Shown: piece after piece, positions 1-8,516 of the stretch
Position numbering within the stretch: the first letter of the stretch is position 1
Layout: each line of letters starts with the position of its first letter
NCBI GenBank assembly: GCA_964248625.1
Contig: CAXTZG010000005.1
Coordinates: 1-64,000, forward strand
Origin: Lichenicola sp964248625
GTDB lineage: Bacteria; Pseudomonadota; Alphaproteobacteria; Acetobacterales; Acetobacteraceae
Direction: 5' to 3'
DNA length: 64,000 bases
Made by a program: the position numbers and the translations under genes
Notes under the pieces: model-generated
Database searches by the model: none
Told to the model about the DNA's origin: nothing
What the model saw: only the letters and a program-made list of their open reading frames with translations

Positions 1-45
1 AGCCTGGGCTCGATCATCGACGGGCTGGTCCAGCGGCTGGGGTGA
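1..45 (+). CDS. C-terminal end of an upstream gene, probably MoxR-type AAA ATPase (partial)
   Basis: Only the last 14 codons are present (ending GLVQRLG, then TGA), so the family cannot be read from sequence. The TGA overlaps the GTG start of the following DUF58 gene by four bases (GTGA), which indicates translational coupling. MoxR ATPases normally sit directly upstream of DUF58 and BatA-like genes, so MoxR is inferred from context alone. Confidence 0.4.
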   Translation, partial: SLGSIIDGLVQRLG

Positions 46-1046
46 CGCGTCAGGTGGCACTCGGCAACCTCCTGCCCGGACGCCGGCGCCCGGCCGCCGG
101 GTCGTCGGCGCCGCTCCGGGCCTTCGCCCGTGGCACCGGGCCGGACCGTGCCGGCGGCCCGGATCAGGTGCGGCTGCAGGCGGAAGCGCTCGGCGCGCGC
201 CTGCCGGCGCTGCTGGCGGAAGCCGATCGGGTTGCCGCCACCGTGGCCCAGGGCGTGCACGGACGACGCCGGGCCGGCACCGGCGACAGCTTCTGGCAGT
301 ATCGCCAGCTGGTGCCGGGGGAATCGATCACGCGCGTCGACTGGAGGCAGTCGGCCCGCAGCAGCCGCGCCTATGTGCGCGAAACCGAGTGGGAAGCAGC
401 CCAGACGGTCTGCCTGTGGTGCGACCGCTCGGCCAGCATGGGCTGGCGCTCGGAGGAGGGTCTGCCGATCAAGGGCTCCCGTGCCGAGCTGCTGCTGCTG
501 GCGCTGGCCATCCTGCTGCTGCGCGGCGGCGAGCACCTGCGGCTGCTGGAGTCCGGCGGCGCGGTGTCGCGCTTCTCGGGACGCCAGGCGGCGGAGCGGC
601 TGGCCCGCCAGCTGCTGCAGGACCGGCCGGACGCGGCGAGCATCCTGCCGCCCTACCCCGACCTGCCGCCGCACGCCCGGCTGGTGCTGATCGGCGACTT
701 CCTGTCGCCGCTGCCCGAGATCGAGGCCATGCTGGGGCGGTTCGCCGCCGTCCCGGTCAGGCCGCAGCTGCTGCAGATCCTGGATCCGGCGGAGCTCGAC
801 CTGCCTTATAACGGCCGGGTGCGGTTCGAGGGCACCGAGGGCGAGCCGTCGCAGCTGGTGCCCCGCGTCCAGGACGTGCGCGACGGCTATGCCGCCGTGC
901 TGGCCCGGCATCAGGCCGACCTCGCCGTGTTGTGCGCCAGGGCGGGATTCGGGCTGCTGCGGCACCGCACCGACCGGCCGCCGGAGACGGCGCTGCTGGC
1001 GCTGCACGCAGCCCTCGGACGCCAAAGCCGGGAAGCGCGCGCGTGA
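42..1046 (+). CDS. DUF58 domain-containing protein
   Basis: Soluble protein of 334 residues. The DUF58 signature is clear: RRRAGTGDSFWQYR at residues 75-88, VDWRQSARS at 99-107 and YVRETEWE at 111-118. A VWA-like fold follows, with WCDRSASM resembling a degenerate metal-ion-dependent adhesion site. Members usually work with a MoxR AAA ATPase and BatA/BatB-like membrane proteins in envelope stress or maturation of metal enzymes; the exact substrate is unknown. The first 40 residues are basic, Pro/Gly-rich and poorly conserved, so a start slightly downstream is possible. The GTG start overlaps the preceding stop codon, which supports the chosen start. Confidence 0.88.
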   Translation: MTRQVALGNLLPGRRRPAAGSSAPLRAFARGTGPDRAGGPDQVRLQAEALGARLPALLAEADRVAATVAQGVHGRRRAGTGDSFWQYRQLVPGESITRVDWRQSARSSRAYVRETEWEAAQTVCLWCDRSASMGWRSEEGLPIKGSRAELLLLALAILLLRGGEHLRLLESGGAVSRFSGRQAAERLARQLLQDRPDAASILPPYPDLPPHARLVLIGDFLSPLPEIEAMLGRFAAVPVRPQLLQILDPAELDLPYNGRVRFEGTEGEPSQLVPRVQDVRDGYAAVLARHQADLAVLCARAGFGLLRHRTDRPPETALLALHAALGRQSREARA

Positions 1047-1080
1047 CGGTCCGGTCGATGCCGCTCGCGGCGGGTCCGCC

Positions 1081-2786
1081 ATGATCCTGGCCGCTCCTTG
1101 GCTGCTGCTGGGGCTTGCGGTGCTGCCGGCGCTGTGGTGGCTGCTGCGGGCGCTGCCGCCGTCGCCGCGCGTCCAGCGCTTCCCGGCGATCCGGCTGCTG
1201 GAAGGGCTGCAGGCGCGCACCCGCGAGGCGCGTCGCGCGCCGCCCTGGCTGCTGATCCTGCGGATCGCGGCGGGCGTGCTGCTGGTGGTGGGGCTGGCGC
1301 AGCCGGTGCTGGTGCAGGACCGGGGCGCGCAGGCCGGTGCCGGTTCGCTGCTGCTCGTGCTCGATAACGGCTGGGCGGCGGCGCCGGACTGGAGCGCCCG
1401 GCTGCAGGCGGCGCGCGAAACGCTGGATCGCGCCGCTCGCGGCGGCAGGCAGGCGCGGCTGCTGATGACGGCGCGCGACGGCAGCGGCGCTGTCTCGCAG
1501 CCCGGCCCGGCGATCGATGCCAGGCTGCTGCGGAACCGGCTTGGCGACGTGCTGCCGATGCCCTGGCCGGTGGATCGCGCCGCGGCGGCGCAGGCGCTGC
1601 GCCGGGTGCCGGCGGCCGGGATCGGCAGCGTGGTGTATCTGTCGGACGGGCTGGCGACGCCCGGGGATGCGGCCTTTGTCGCGGCGCTGCGCGCGGCGGG
1701 GCCGGTGACGGAGCTGCGCTCGGGACCAGACGGCCTCGCCGTGCTGGCCAGGCCGGTCACCGCACCCGGCCGCCTGGTCGCCAGGATCGACGCGCTGCCC
1801 CGGCCGGTCGCCCGCAGGCTGTCGCTGCGCGGCGAAACCGGACAGGGCGGCACCCTGGCCCGTGTCGACGTCACCCTGCCGGCGGGGGCCGGCACTGCCG
1901 AAGCCGCCTTCACGCTGCCGGCCGAGCTTCGCAACCAGCTCGCGCGCCTGGTGCTGGACGGGATGCCCGGGCCCGGCGGCGTCAGGCTGCTCGACGAGGG
2001 CGACCGTCGCAGGCCGGTCGGGCTGCTGGCCGGCGGCAGCGGCGACACGCCGCTGCTGGGCACGCTGTTCTACCTGCGCCGCGCGCTGGCCCCGACCTCG
2101 GAGCTGCGCGAAGGACCGCTGTCGCAGCTGCTGTCGCGCCAGCTCTCGGTGCTGATCGCACCGGACGGCACGCTTGAGGAGGCCGGCGATCTCGCCCGCG
2201 TCGCCGACTGGGTCAGGCAGGGCGGCATGCTCATCCGCTTCGCCGGACCCAGGCTGGCTGCCCGCCGCTCCGGCCCCGCCGCCGCCGACCCGGTCGCCAA
2301 CGACGACACCGACGCCGCCGACGCGACGCAGCCCGACCCGGCCGCCGGCGTCGCCGGGAGCGCCGATCCGCTGCTGCCGGTGGCGCTGCTTGGCGGCGCG
2401 CGCCAGCTCGGCGGCGCCATGTCCTGGGGGCATCCGGAGCATCCGGCGCCGTTCCCGGCGGCGTCGCCGTTCGCAGGGCTGGCGATCCCCGACGAGGTCA
2501 CCGTGTCGCGCCAGGTGCTGGCACGGCCGGCAGCCGATCTGGCGTCGCGAAGCTGGGCCGGGCTGACCGACGGCACGCCGCTGGTCACCCACGCTGCACT
2601 CGGCGACGGTCAGCTCGTGCTGTTCCACGTCACCAGCACCGCGGACTGGTCCAACCTGCCGCTGTCCGGCCTGTTCCCGCAGATGCTGCAGCGGCTGGTG
2701 CAGCGCGCGGCCGGCCTGTCGAGCCCCGGCGATCGCAGCGTGCTGGCCCCGGCCGAGACGCTGTCCGGGGACGGGGTGCTGGGCCC
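1081..2786 (+). CDS. BatA/DUF4159 membrane protein, N-terminal part (interrupted by gap)
   Basis: Two N-terminal membrane segments (about residues 1-24 and 54-78) flank a short loop containing RFPAIRLLEGL, the aerotolerance-regulator BatA N-terminal pattern. A VWA-like region follows (LLLVLDNGWAAAPDW), then a long periplasmic region. The frame runs into the assembly gap. The DUF4159 half beyond the gap belongs to the same family architecture, a single protein of roughly 920 residues, so this is inferred to be one gene broken only by missing sequence. It starts 34 bases after the DUF58 gene and is probably in one operon with it. It likely acts in the cytoplasmic membrane with the MoxR/DUF58 partners; the molecular role is unknown. 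Confidence 0.82.
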
Positions 2787-2933
2787 NNNNNNNNNNNNNN
2801 NNNNNNNNNNNNNNNNNNNNNNNNNNNNNNNNNNNNNNNNNNNNNNNNNNNNNNNNNNNNNNNNNNNNNNNNNNNNNNNNNNNNNNNNNNNNNNNNNNNN
2901 NNNNNNNNNNNNNNNNNNNNNNNNNNNNNNNNN
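2787..2933. other. Assembly gap (run of N)
   Basis: A run of 147 ambiguous bases inside the BatA/DUF4159 gene. The reading frame before the gap (ATG at 1081) and the frame after it differ by one position, so the true gap length is probably not 147. Both borders carry gggccc, and GC-rich repeats are a plausible cause of the assembly break. Confidence 0.98.
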
Positions 2934-3856
2934 TCGGGCCCGTGCTGCTGGCGCTCGCGCTGGCCCTGCTTGCGGCCGACCTGCTGGCGACCATGATGCT
3001 GCGCGGCCTGCTCCGGCCGCTCCCGCGCGGGGCCCGGCTGCTGGCGCTGCTGCCGCTGCTCGCGGGCCTGGCCGGCATCGCCGCAGGCCGGGCCGGCGCG
3101 GTGGAGCCCGCCCCGGTGCCGCGCGCCGCCTTGGAAACCCGGCTGGCCTATATCGTGACCGGCGACGCCGCCGTCGACGAGGTGTCGCGCCAGGGGCTGG
3201 AAGGCCTGTCCGCCTACGCCAACGCGCGGACCTCGGCGCAGCTCGGGCAGCCTGACGGGGTGGTGCCCGGACATGACGACCTCGCCTTCTATCCGATGCT
3301 GTACTGGCCGGTGACGCCGGCCACAGTGTCGGACACGCCGGCTGCTGCCTGGACCGCCTCGCTCAACGCCTACATGAGCCATGGCGGCATCCTGCTGATC
3401 GACACCCAGGGCAGCAGCCGTCCGGCCGCCGCGACCGGCGCGGATGCCGGCTTCACCATCTACGTGGAGGGCACGGCGGCGGCGCTGCGCCGGGCGACAG
3501 CCGGGCTGGACATCCCGTCGCTGCGGCCGGTCGATCAGGCGCACGTGCTGTCGCACAGCTTCTACCTGCTGCACGGCTATCCCGGCCGCTATGCCGGCGC
3601 CCCGGTCTGGGTCGCCCGCGACGACGATCTCGGCAATGACGGCGTCAGCCCGGTGATCATCGGCGCCAACGACTGGGCGGCGGCCTGGGCGGTCGATGCC
3701 AGCGGACAGACGCCGTATGCGGTGATCCCCGGCGGCGAAAGCCAGCGCGTCACCGCCTACCGGTTCGGCGTGAATGCGGTGATCTATGCGCTCACCGGGA
3801 ACTACAAGACCGACCAGGTGCATGTGCCGGCGCTGCTGCAAAGGCTCGGGGAATGA
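2934..3856 (+). CDS. DUF4159 domain protein, C-terminal part (continuation across gap)
   Basis: After the gap the frame encodes a membrane segment (LLALALALLAADLL), a cytoplasmic-type basic stretch, a second membrane segment (LLALLPLLAGLAGIA), and then the DUF4159 domain. The domain starts at TRLAYIVTGDAAVDEVSRQG and includes FYPMLYWPV and GGILLIDTQG, a Rossmann-like glutamine-amidotransferase-related core without an obvious catalytic Cys. It ends QRLGE with TGA. This half fits the C-terminal half of the gene starting at 1081. A GTG at 2942 could look like an independent start, but it lies inside the transmembrane segment and is not the true start. Confidence 0.85.
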
Positions 3857-3866
3857 GTGGCGGGGC

Positions 3867-3972
3867 CAAGGCCGGGGCGCTGCCCTGGACCCGCTCAAGG
3901 CGGCGCCTTGAGAATCCAATCCGGTTTCCAAAGGCCGCGGCCTTTGGCGGGTCCGGGCAGAGCCCGGCCTTG
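3867..3972 (+). repeat. Intergenic palindromic element, long (cloverleaf) form, copy A
   Basis: Outer arms caaggccggggcgctgccc and its near complement at 3948-3972 enclose two hairpins: an 8-bp stem at 3894-3912 and a perfect 20-base palindrome at 3928-3947. The same design, in the opposite orientation and with near-identical sequence, occurs between rpoC and rpoB (53597-53702). Shorter relatives lie at 28700 and 32271. It fills the space between two genes and ends five bases before the next start codon. I infer a dispersed REP- or MITE-like family. Confidence 0.8.
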
Positions 3973-3977
3973 CGGTC

Positions 3978-6146
3978 ATGAGCGCGCTGCAGTTCCAGCC
4001 GCTGCTGCCGGGCTGGGCGCTGTGGCTGCTGGGCGGCCTGTGCCTGGCGGTGACGCTGCTGGCGCTGCTGCGGCGCTCGGGCGGGGCGTGGTGGCGCGGC
4101 CTCGCCTTTGCGCTGGTGCTGTGCTGGCTGGCCGGGCCGCTGCTGATGCGCGAAAGCTGGCGCGAGCTGCCGCAGACGCTGCTGCTGGTGCTCGACCGGA
4201 CCGCCTCGATGCAGGTGGGACAGCGGCGCGAGATCATGCAGGCGGCGGCCGAACGGCTGGAGGCCGAGGCCCGCGCGCTGCCGGGCATCGCGCTGCGGGT
4301 GGTGAGCGTCGAGTCCGGCACCGGATCCCCCGGCGGCGGCGAGGACGGCACCAGGCTGGTCGGCGCGATCGAGCGGGCGGCCGCCGGCATCCCCGCCGGG
4401 GAAGGCGGCGGCCGCATCGCCGGCGTCGTCGCCATCACCGACGGCCAGGTGCACGACGTGCCCCCGGTGCCGTCCAGCGGCGCCGGGCCGGCCTTCCTGG
4501 CCGGCAACGACGACATCCCGCTGCATGTGCTGATCCCGGCCGCGGGCGAGGAAACCGACCGGCGGCTGCGGGTGCTGCAGGCGCCGCCGTTCGGCATCGT
4601 CGGCCAGGACGCCGTGCTGCGCGTCGAGGTCGAGGATCTGGGTCCGCATCCGGCCGCGGGCGGCACCGCGACGCTGAGCCTGAAGCGGGACGGCGACGCG
4701 GCCATCAGCCGGGAGGTCAAGGTCGGCGAGCCGCAGGAGATCACCGTGCCGGTGACCCGCCCGGGCCCGATGCTGCTGGCGCTGCAGGCCTCGCCGCTGG
4801 CAGGCGAGGTCTCGACGCTCAACAACGACGCGATCGTGCAGATCAACGGCGTGCGCGACCGGCTCAAGGTGCTGCTGGTGTCGGGCGCGCCGAACCAGGG
4901 CGAGCGCGTCTGGCGGCGGCTGCTCAAGGCCGATCCGTCGGTGGACCTCGTGCACTTCACCATCCTGCGGCCGCCGGACAAGGACGACAGCACGCCGCTG
5001 AACGAGCTCGCCTTGATCGCCTTTCCGGTGCGCGAGCTGTTCCAGGAGAAGGTCAACCAGTTCGACCTGATCATCCTCGACGGGTTCGAGAATCGCGGCA
5101 TCCTGCCGATGGCCTACCTGCGCAACATCGCCGACTTCGTGCGGGGCGGAGGCGGGCTGCTGGTGACGGCAGGGCCCGAGTTCATCGGCCCGGGCACACT
5201 GCAGGACACGCCGCTCGGCGACATCCTGCCGGTGCGCGTGCCCGAGGAGGGCGGGCTCGCCGAGGAGCGGTTCCAGCCGATGCCCACCGCACTCGGGCGG
5301 CGCCATCCGGTCACCGACGGGCTGGCGCAGATGCCCCCGGCTACCGCCGGCGCCCCGGGCGCGGAAACCGGATGGGGTCCATGGTATCGGGCACTGAAGG
5401 CCGATCCCCGCCAGCTCGGCCAGGGCGCGCAGGTGCTGCTGACCGGACCGGAGCAGACGCCGCTGCTGGTGCTGGACCGTGTCGACCAGGGCCGCGTGGC
5501 GATGCTGCTGTCGGACCAGATCTGGCTTTGGTCGCGCGGCGAGGGCGGCGGCGGACCGCAGGCGGAGCTGCTGCGCCGGCTCGCGCACTGGCTGATGAAG
5601 GAGCCGGAGCTCGAGGAGGAGCAGCTGTCGGCGGGCATCGCCGGCGGCCGGCTGACCGTGAGCAGGCGCTCGGTCGCGGCGGCGGCGGCAAGGCGGGTGA
5701 CCGTGATCGCGCCCGACGGCACCCGCCGCCCGCTCGACCTGCTGGCGCAGGCGGACGGCAGCGCCCGGGCCGGAGCGGCTGCCGCGCAGACCGGGATCTG
5801 GGAGGTGACGGACGGAAGCAGCCGGGCCTTTGCTGCCGCCCGTCCGGCCGATCCGCTGGAGATCGCCGACCTGCGCGCCACCGCAGGCCCGCTTCGCGGG
5901 CTCGCCGAGGCGACGGGAGGCAGCATCGGCTGGCTCGGCGCGTCGGCAGCCCGGCCGGATGTGCCGGCCCTGCGCCTGATCGGTGCCCACGCGCCCGCCC
6001 ATGGGCCGGGATGGATCGGGCTCCGCCGGCACGGGGCTCATGTGGTGACCGGCCAGCGGTCCGAGCGGCTGCTGGCGGGCTGGGCGGTGCTGCCGCTGGC
6101 GCTGGCGCTGCTGCTGCTCGCCTGGCGGCGCGAAGGGCGAAGCTGA
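3978..6146 (+). CDS. VWA/glutamine-amidotransferase-like membrane protein
   Basis: A 722-residue protein with two N-terminal membrane helices (about 11-30 and 39-57), a VWA-type strand with VLDRTASM at 71-78, and a central periplasmic beta-rich region. A class I glutamine amidotransferase-like domain lies around residues 290-440 (LKVLLVSGAPNQGE, DLIILDGFENRG, GGGLLVTAGPEF), and one C-terminal helix precedes REGRS. I see no catalytic Cys at the expected nucleophile elbow, so it is probably non-enzymatic. It is the last gene of the MoxR-DUF58-DUF4159 group and likely forms a membrane complex with them. Its start directly abuts a palindromic repeat and no clear Shine-Dalgarno is visible. Confidence 0.83.
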   Translation: MSALQFQPLLPGWALWLLGGLCLAVTLLALLRRSGGAWWRGLAFALVLCWLAGPLLMRESWRELPQTLLLVLDRTASMQVGQRREIMQAAAERLEAEARALPGIALRVVSVESGTGSPGGGEDGTRLVGAIERAAAGIPAGEGGGRIAGVVAITDGQVHDVPPVPSSGAGPAFLAGNDDIPLHVLIPAAGEETDRRLRVLQAPPFGIVGQDAVLRVEVEDLGPHPAAGGTATLSLKRDGDAAISREVKVGEPQEITVPVTRPGPMLLALQASPLAGEVSTLNNDAIVQINGVRDRLKVLLVSGAPNQGERVWRRLLKADPSVDLVHFTILRPPDKDDSTPLNELALIAFPVRELFQEKVNQFDLIILDGFENRGILPMAYLRNIADFVRGGGGLLVTAGPEFIGPGTLQDTPLGDILPVRVPEEGGLAEERFQPMPTALGRRHPVTDGLAQMPPATAGAPGAETGWGPWYRALKADPRQLGQGAQVLLTGPEQTPLLVLDRVDQGRVAMLLSDQIWLWSRGEGGGGPQAELLRRLAHWLMKEPELEEEQLSAGIAGGRLTVSRRSVAAAAARRVTVIAPDGTRRPLDLLAQADGSARAGAAAAQTGIWEVTDGSSRAFAAARPADPLEIADLRATAGPLRGLAEATGGSIGWLGASAARPDVPALRLIGAHAPAHGPGWIGLRRHGAHVVTGQRSERLLAGWAVLPLALALLLLAWRREGRS

Positions 6147-6292
6147 GGCGCCTCCCTCGCGCGCGCGCCCCAAGGGCGACGCGGGTGCTAGATCGCATTC
6201 CCCCTTGCGGAGTCCTTGATCGGATGTTGCAGTCGGTCCGCGCCGGCCAGGCGTCACCGACGGAGTGCCGTGCCTTCCAGCCACCTGCCCGG

Positions 6293-6811
6293 ATGCCCCG
6301 ACGGATCGATCCGTATCCCATCATGGTGCTGCTCGGCTTTGTCGGGCTGTGCCTGCTGGTGGCGGTTGCCGATGCGGTGATGACCGAGCCCGGCATGCGC
6401 AGCTGGTATCCGGCCCTGCGTCATCCCCTCGGCACGCCGCCCGGCTGGGTGTTTCCGGTGGTGTGGATCCCGCTCTATGTCGCGATGGCGGTGGCGGCCT
6501 GGCGGGTCTGGCGCTGGAACGCCCCGGACCCGCGAACGACGTCGGACGGGCCGGCGCTGCGGCGTCGCGGCCTGCAGCTCTGGGGCTGGCAGCTCGCGGT
6601 GAATGCCTGCTGGACGCCGGTGTTCTTCGGGCTGCACCGGCCTGTCGCGGCATTGGGGCTGATCGTGGCGCTCGGCCTGCTGGTGGCGCTGGCGCTGCGC
6701 GATTTTCGTCGCACCGACCGGATCGCGGCGCTTTTGATGGCGCCCTATCTGGCCTGGGTGTGCTACGCAGCCTGGCTCAATGCCGGGATCGCCTGGCTGA
6801 ACCCGGCCTGA
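6293..6811 (+). CDS. tspO: TspO/MBR family tryptophan-rich sensory protein
   Basis: Integral membrane protein of 172 residues with five predicted helices. Family landmarks are WYPALRHPLGTPPGWVFPVVW in the first loop and helix 2, the Trp-rich QLWGWQLAVNACWTPVFF, and LAWVCYAAWLN in helix 5. Relatives bind porphyrins and cholesterol-like ligands and modulate tetrapyrrole or stress responses. Alternative starts are the ATG at 6224, with a GGAG upstream, giving 195 residues, and the ATG at 6323 giving 162; family length is near 160. The 146 bases upstream hold no other gene. Confidence 0.9.
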   Translation: MPRRIDPYPIMVLLGFVGLCLLVAVADAVMTEPGMRSWYPALRHPLGTPPGWVFPVVWIPLYVAMAVAAWRVWRWNAPDPRTTSDGPALRRRGLQLWGWQLAVNACWTPVFFGLHRPVAALGLIVALGLLVALALRDFRRTDRIAALLMAPYLAWVCYAAWLNAGIAWLNPA

Positions 6812-6869
6812 CACGATCCGCGCCGTCCGCCACCAACGGGTCGTGCATCGGCCCTGCAGAGTTCGAGAC

Positions 6870-7526
6870 ATGGATTTCCGACGCACCCTGCGCCTGACCA
6901 CGACCGCCCTCCTGCTCGGGGCGGGTCCTGCCCTCTGCCCGTGGCACCCGGCGATGGCGCAGCTGAGCGTGGCCAATGGCGGCGGCGCGGCCAGCACCGG
7001 CGACGCCGAACGCGATGCCGCGGACGCGGCACAGCAGGCCGACGCCAAGGCGGCCGCCAAGGCAGCCGCCCCGCCGCCGGCGATCCCCGGCGCCGTGACC
7101 GACGAGGCGACGGCCACCTCCGGCCACGCCAGCACCGACATGGAGCCGACCGCGGCGCTGTTCGAGGCGGTGAACCGCGGCGATCTGACCGCAGCCAAGG
7201 AGGCGGTCAGCCGCGGCGCCGACCTCAACGGCAAGAACGTGCTGGGCCAGAGCCCGCTCGACATGGCGATCGACCTCAACCGCAACGACATCACCTTCCT
7301 GCTGCTGTCGATGCGCAACAGCGGGGACGATGCGCCGGCGGCCTCCGTCGCGTCGGCCGATCAGGCCGCCACGCCCGCGACAGGTGCCAGGTCCCGCCAC
7401 GCCGCCCTGAAGAACCGCGCCAGCCGGCTCGCCGCCCGCCAGGCCGGCGGGGCGCCGCAGCGCTACGCCTCCGACGGCGGCACGCCGAAGCCGGATGTCG
7501 GCTTCCTGGGCTTCGGCGGCAGCTAG
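6870..7526 (+). CDS. Secreted ankyrin-repeat-like hypothetical protein
   Basis: A 218-residue protein with a Sec signal peptide (basic MDFRRTLRL, hydrophobic TTALLLGAGPAL, cleavage near AMAQ at about residue 31). An Ala-rich linker follows. Residues about 92-150 form roughly two ankyrin-type repeats (ALFEAVNRGDLTAAKEAVSR, GADLNGKNVLGQSPLDMAI). The C-terminus is basic and Gly-rich (RHAALKNRASRLAARQ) and may bind cell wall or nucleic acid, which is speculation. A GTG at 6843 extends the frame but would bury the signal peptide, so the ATG was chosen. Function unknown; likely periplasmic protein-protein interaction. Confidence 0.75.
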   Translation: MDFRRTLRLTTTALLLGAGPALCPWHPAMAQLSVANGGGAASTGDAERDAADAAQQADAKAAAKAAAPPPAIPGAVTDEATATSGHASTDMEPTAALFEAVNRGDLTAAKEAVSRGADLNGKNVLGQSPLDMAIDLNRNDITFLLLSMRNSGDDAPAASVASADQAATPATGARSRHAALKNRASRLAARQAGGAPQRYASDGGTPKPDVGFLGFGGS

Positions 7527-7568
7527 GATCGCTCCGCCCCCGGCCGCGAGAACCGGCCGGCCGTTGCG

Positions 7569-8516
7569 ATGACGTCCGAGGCCTGCGTGGCCGCAGGCGA
7601 GCTGCGACCGCACCGCCGCTCCGGCGGCGAACGCCGGCAGCGGCTGACGGCGCTGGCCGCCCTGCTCGGCGGCATGGGCTCGGTGCAGCTCGGCGCCTCG
7701 CTGGCCAAGCTGCTGTTCCCGGTGCTGGGATCGGTCGGCACCGCCTGCCTCAGGGTCCTGCTGGCGGCGATCGTGCTGATGGCGCTGGCCAGACCCTGGC
7801 GACAGCTGGCCCTGCGCCGGCCGACCCGGCAGGCGACGGCGGCGGTGCTCGCCTACGGCCTGACGCTGGGCATCATGAACACGGTGTTCTATTGCGCGCT
7901 GGCGCGGCTGCCGCTCGGCATCACGGTGGCGATCGAATTCCTGGGGCCGCTGAGCCTGGCCATCCTCGGCTCGCGCCGGGCGCTCGACCTGCTGTGGGCG
8001 GCGCTGGCGCTGGCCGGTCTGCTGCTTCTGGTGCAGCCATGGCGGGCGGACGGCCATCGGCTCGATCCCCTGGGCGTGCTGCTGGCGCTGACCGCCGGGC
8101 TGGCCTGGGCGCTCTACATCCTGGCCGGCCGGCGTCTCGGCACCCATGTCGAGGGCGGCTCGGCGACGGCGCTGGGCATGACCGTGGCGGCCCTGGCGGT
8201 GCTGCCGTTCGGCTTCGCCGCGGTGCCGCAGGTCCTGGGCCGCCCGGGGCTGCTGGCGGCCGCCCTCGGCATGGCGATCCTGTCCAGCGCGGTGCCCTAT
8301 TCCATCGAGATGGTGGCGATGCGCCGGATGAGCACGCGCGGCTTCAGCATCCTGATGAGCCTGGAGCCGGCGATCGCCGCCCTGGCCGGGCTGCTGCTGC
8401 TGGGCGAGCCGCTGTCGCTGCCGCGCTGGCTGGCGATCGGCGGCATCGTCGTCGCCTCGTTCGGCAGTGCTGCCACCGGCGAGGCCGGCGATCCGGTCAG
8501 GCCGCCGCCGGACTGA
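7569..8516 (+). CDS. rhtA: EamA/DMT family transporter, RhtA-like amino-acid exporter
   Basis: A 315-residue membrane protein with ten predicted helices in two EamA halves. Diagnostic stretches include MGSVQLGASLAKLLFP, GIMNTVFYCALARLPLG, EFLGPLSLAILGSRR and VPYSIEMVAMRRM, which match the threonine/homoserine exporter RhtA subfamily rather than generic EamA proteins. It probably exports small neutral amino acids or analogues across the inner membrane. The N-terminal 25 residues are basic and outside the domain; an in-frame start further in cannot be excluded. It converges on ccrM, with 15 bases between its stop and the stop of the shifted ccrM frame. Confidence 0.85.
   Translation: MTSEACVAAGELRPHRRSGGERRQRLTALAALLGGMGSVQLGASLAKLLFPVLGSVGTACLRVLLAAIVLMALARPWRQLALRRPTRQATAAVLAYGLTLGIMNTVFYCALARLPLGITVAIEFLGPLSLAILGSRRALDLLWAALALAGLLLLVQPWRADGHRLDPLGVLLALTAGLAWALYILAGRRLGTHVEGGSATALGMTVAALAVLPFGFAAVPQVLGRPGLLAAALGMAILSSAVPYSIEMVAMRRMSTRGFSILMSLEPAIAALAGLLLLGEPLSLPRWLAIGGIVVASFGSAATGEAGDPVRPPPD

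Noticed and set aside
757..3078. Long minus-strand open frame opposite the BatA/DUF4159 gene
   Set aside because: Arg/Gln/Gly-rich composition typical of antisense frames in high-GC DNA, it crosses the gap, and the plus strand holds a recognisable family.
2942..3856. Separate 304-residue gene starting at GTG after the gap
   Set aside because: The GTG lies inside a membrane helix and the family is a continuous BatA-DUF4159 protein; this is the second half of a gene cut by the gap.
6843..6869. GTG start for the ankyrin-like protein
   Set aside because: It would place nine residues in front of a clear signal peptide starting at the ATG at 6870.
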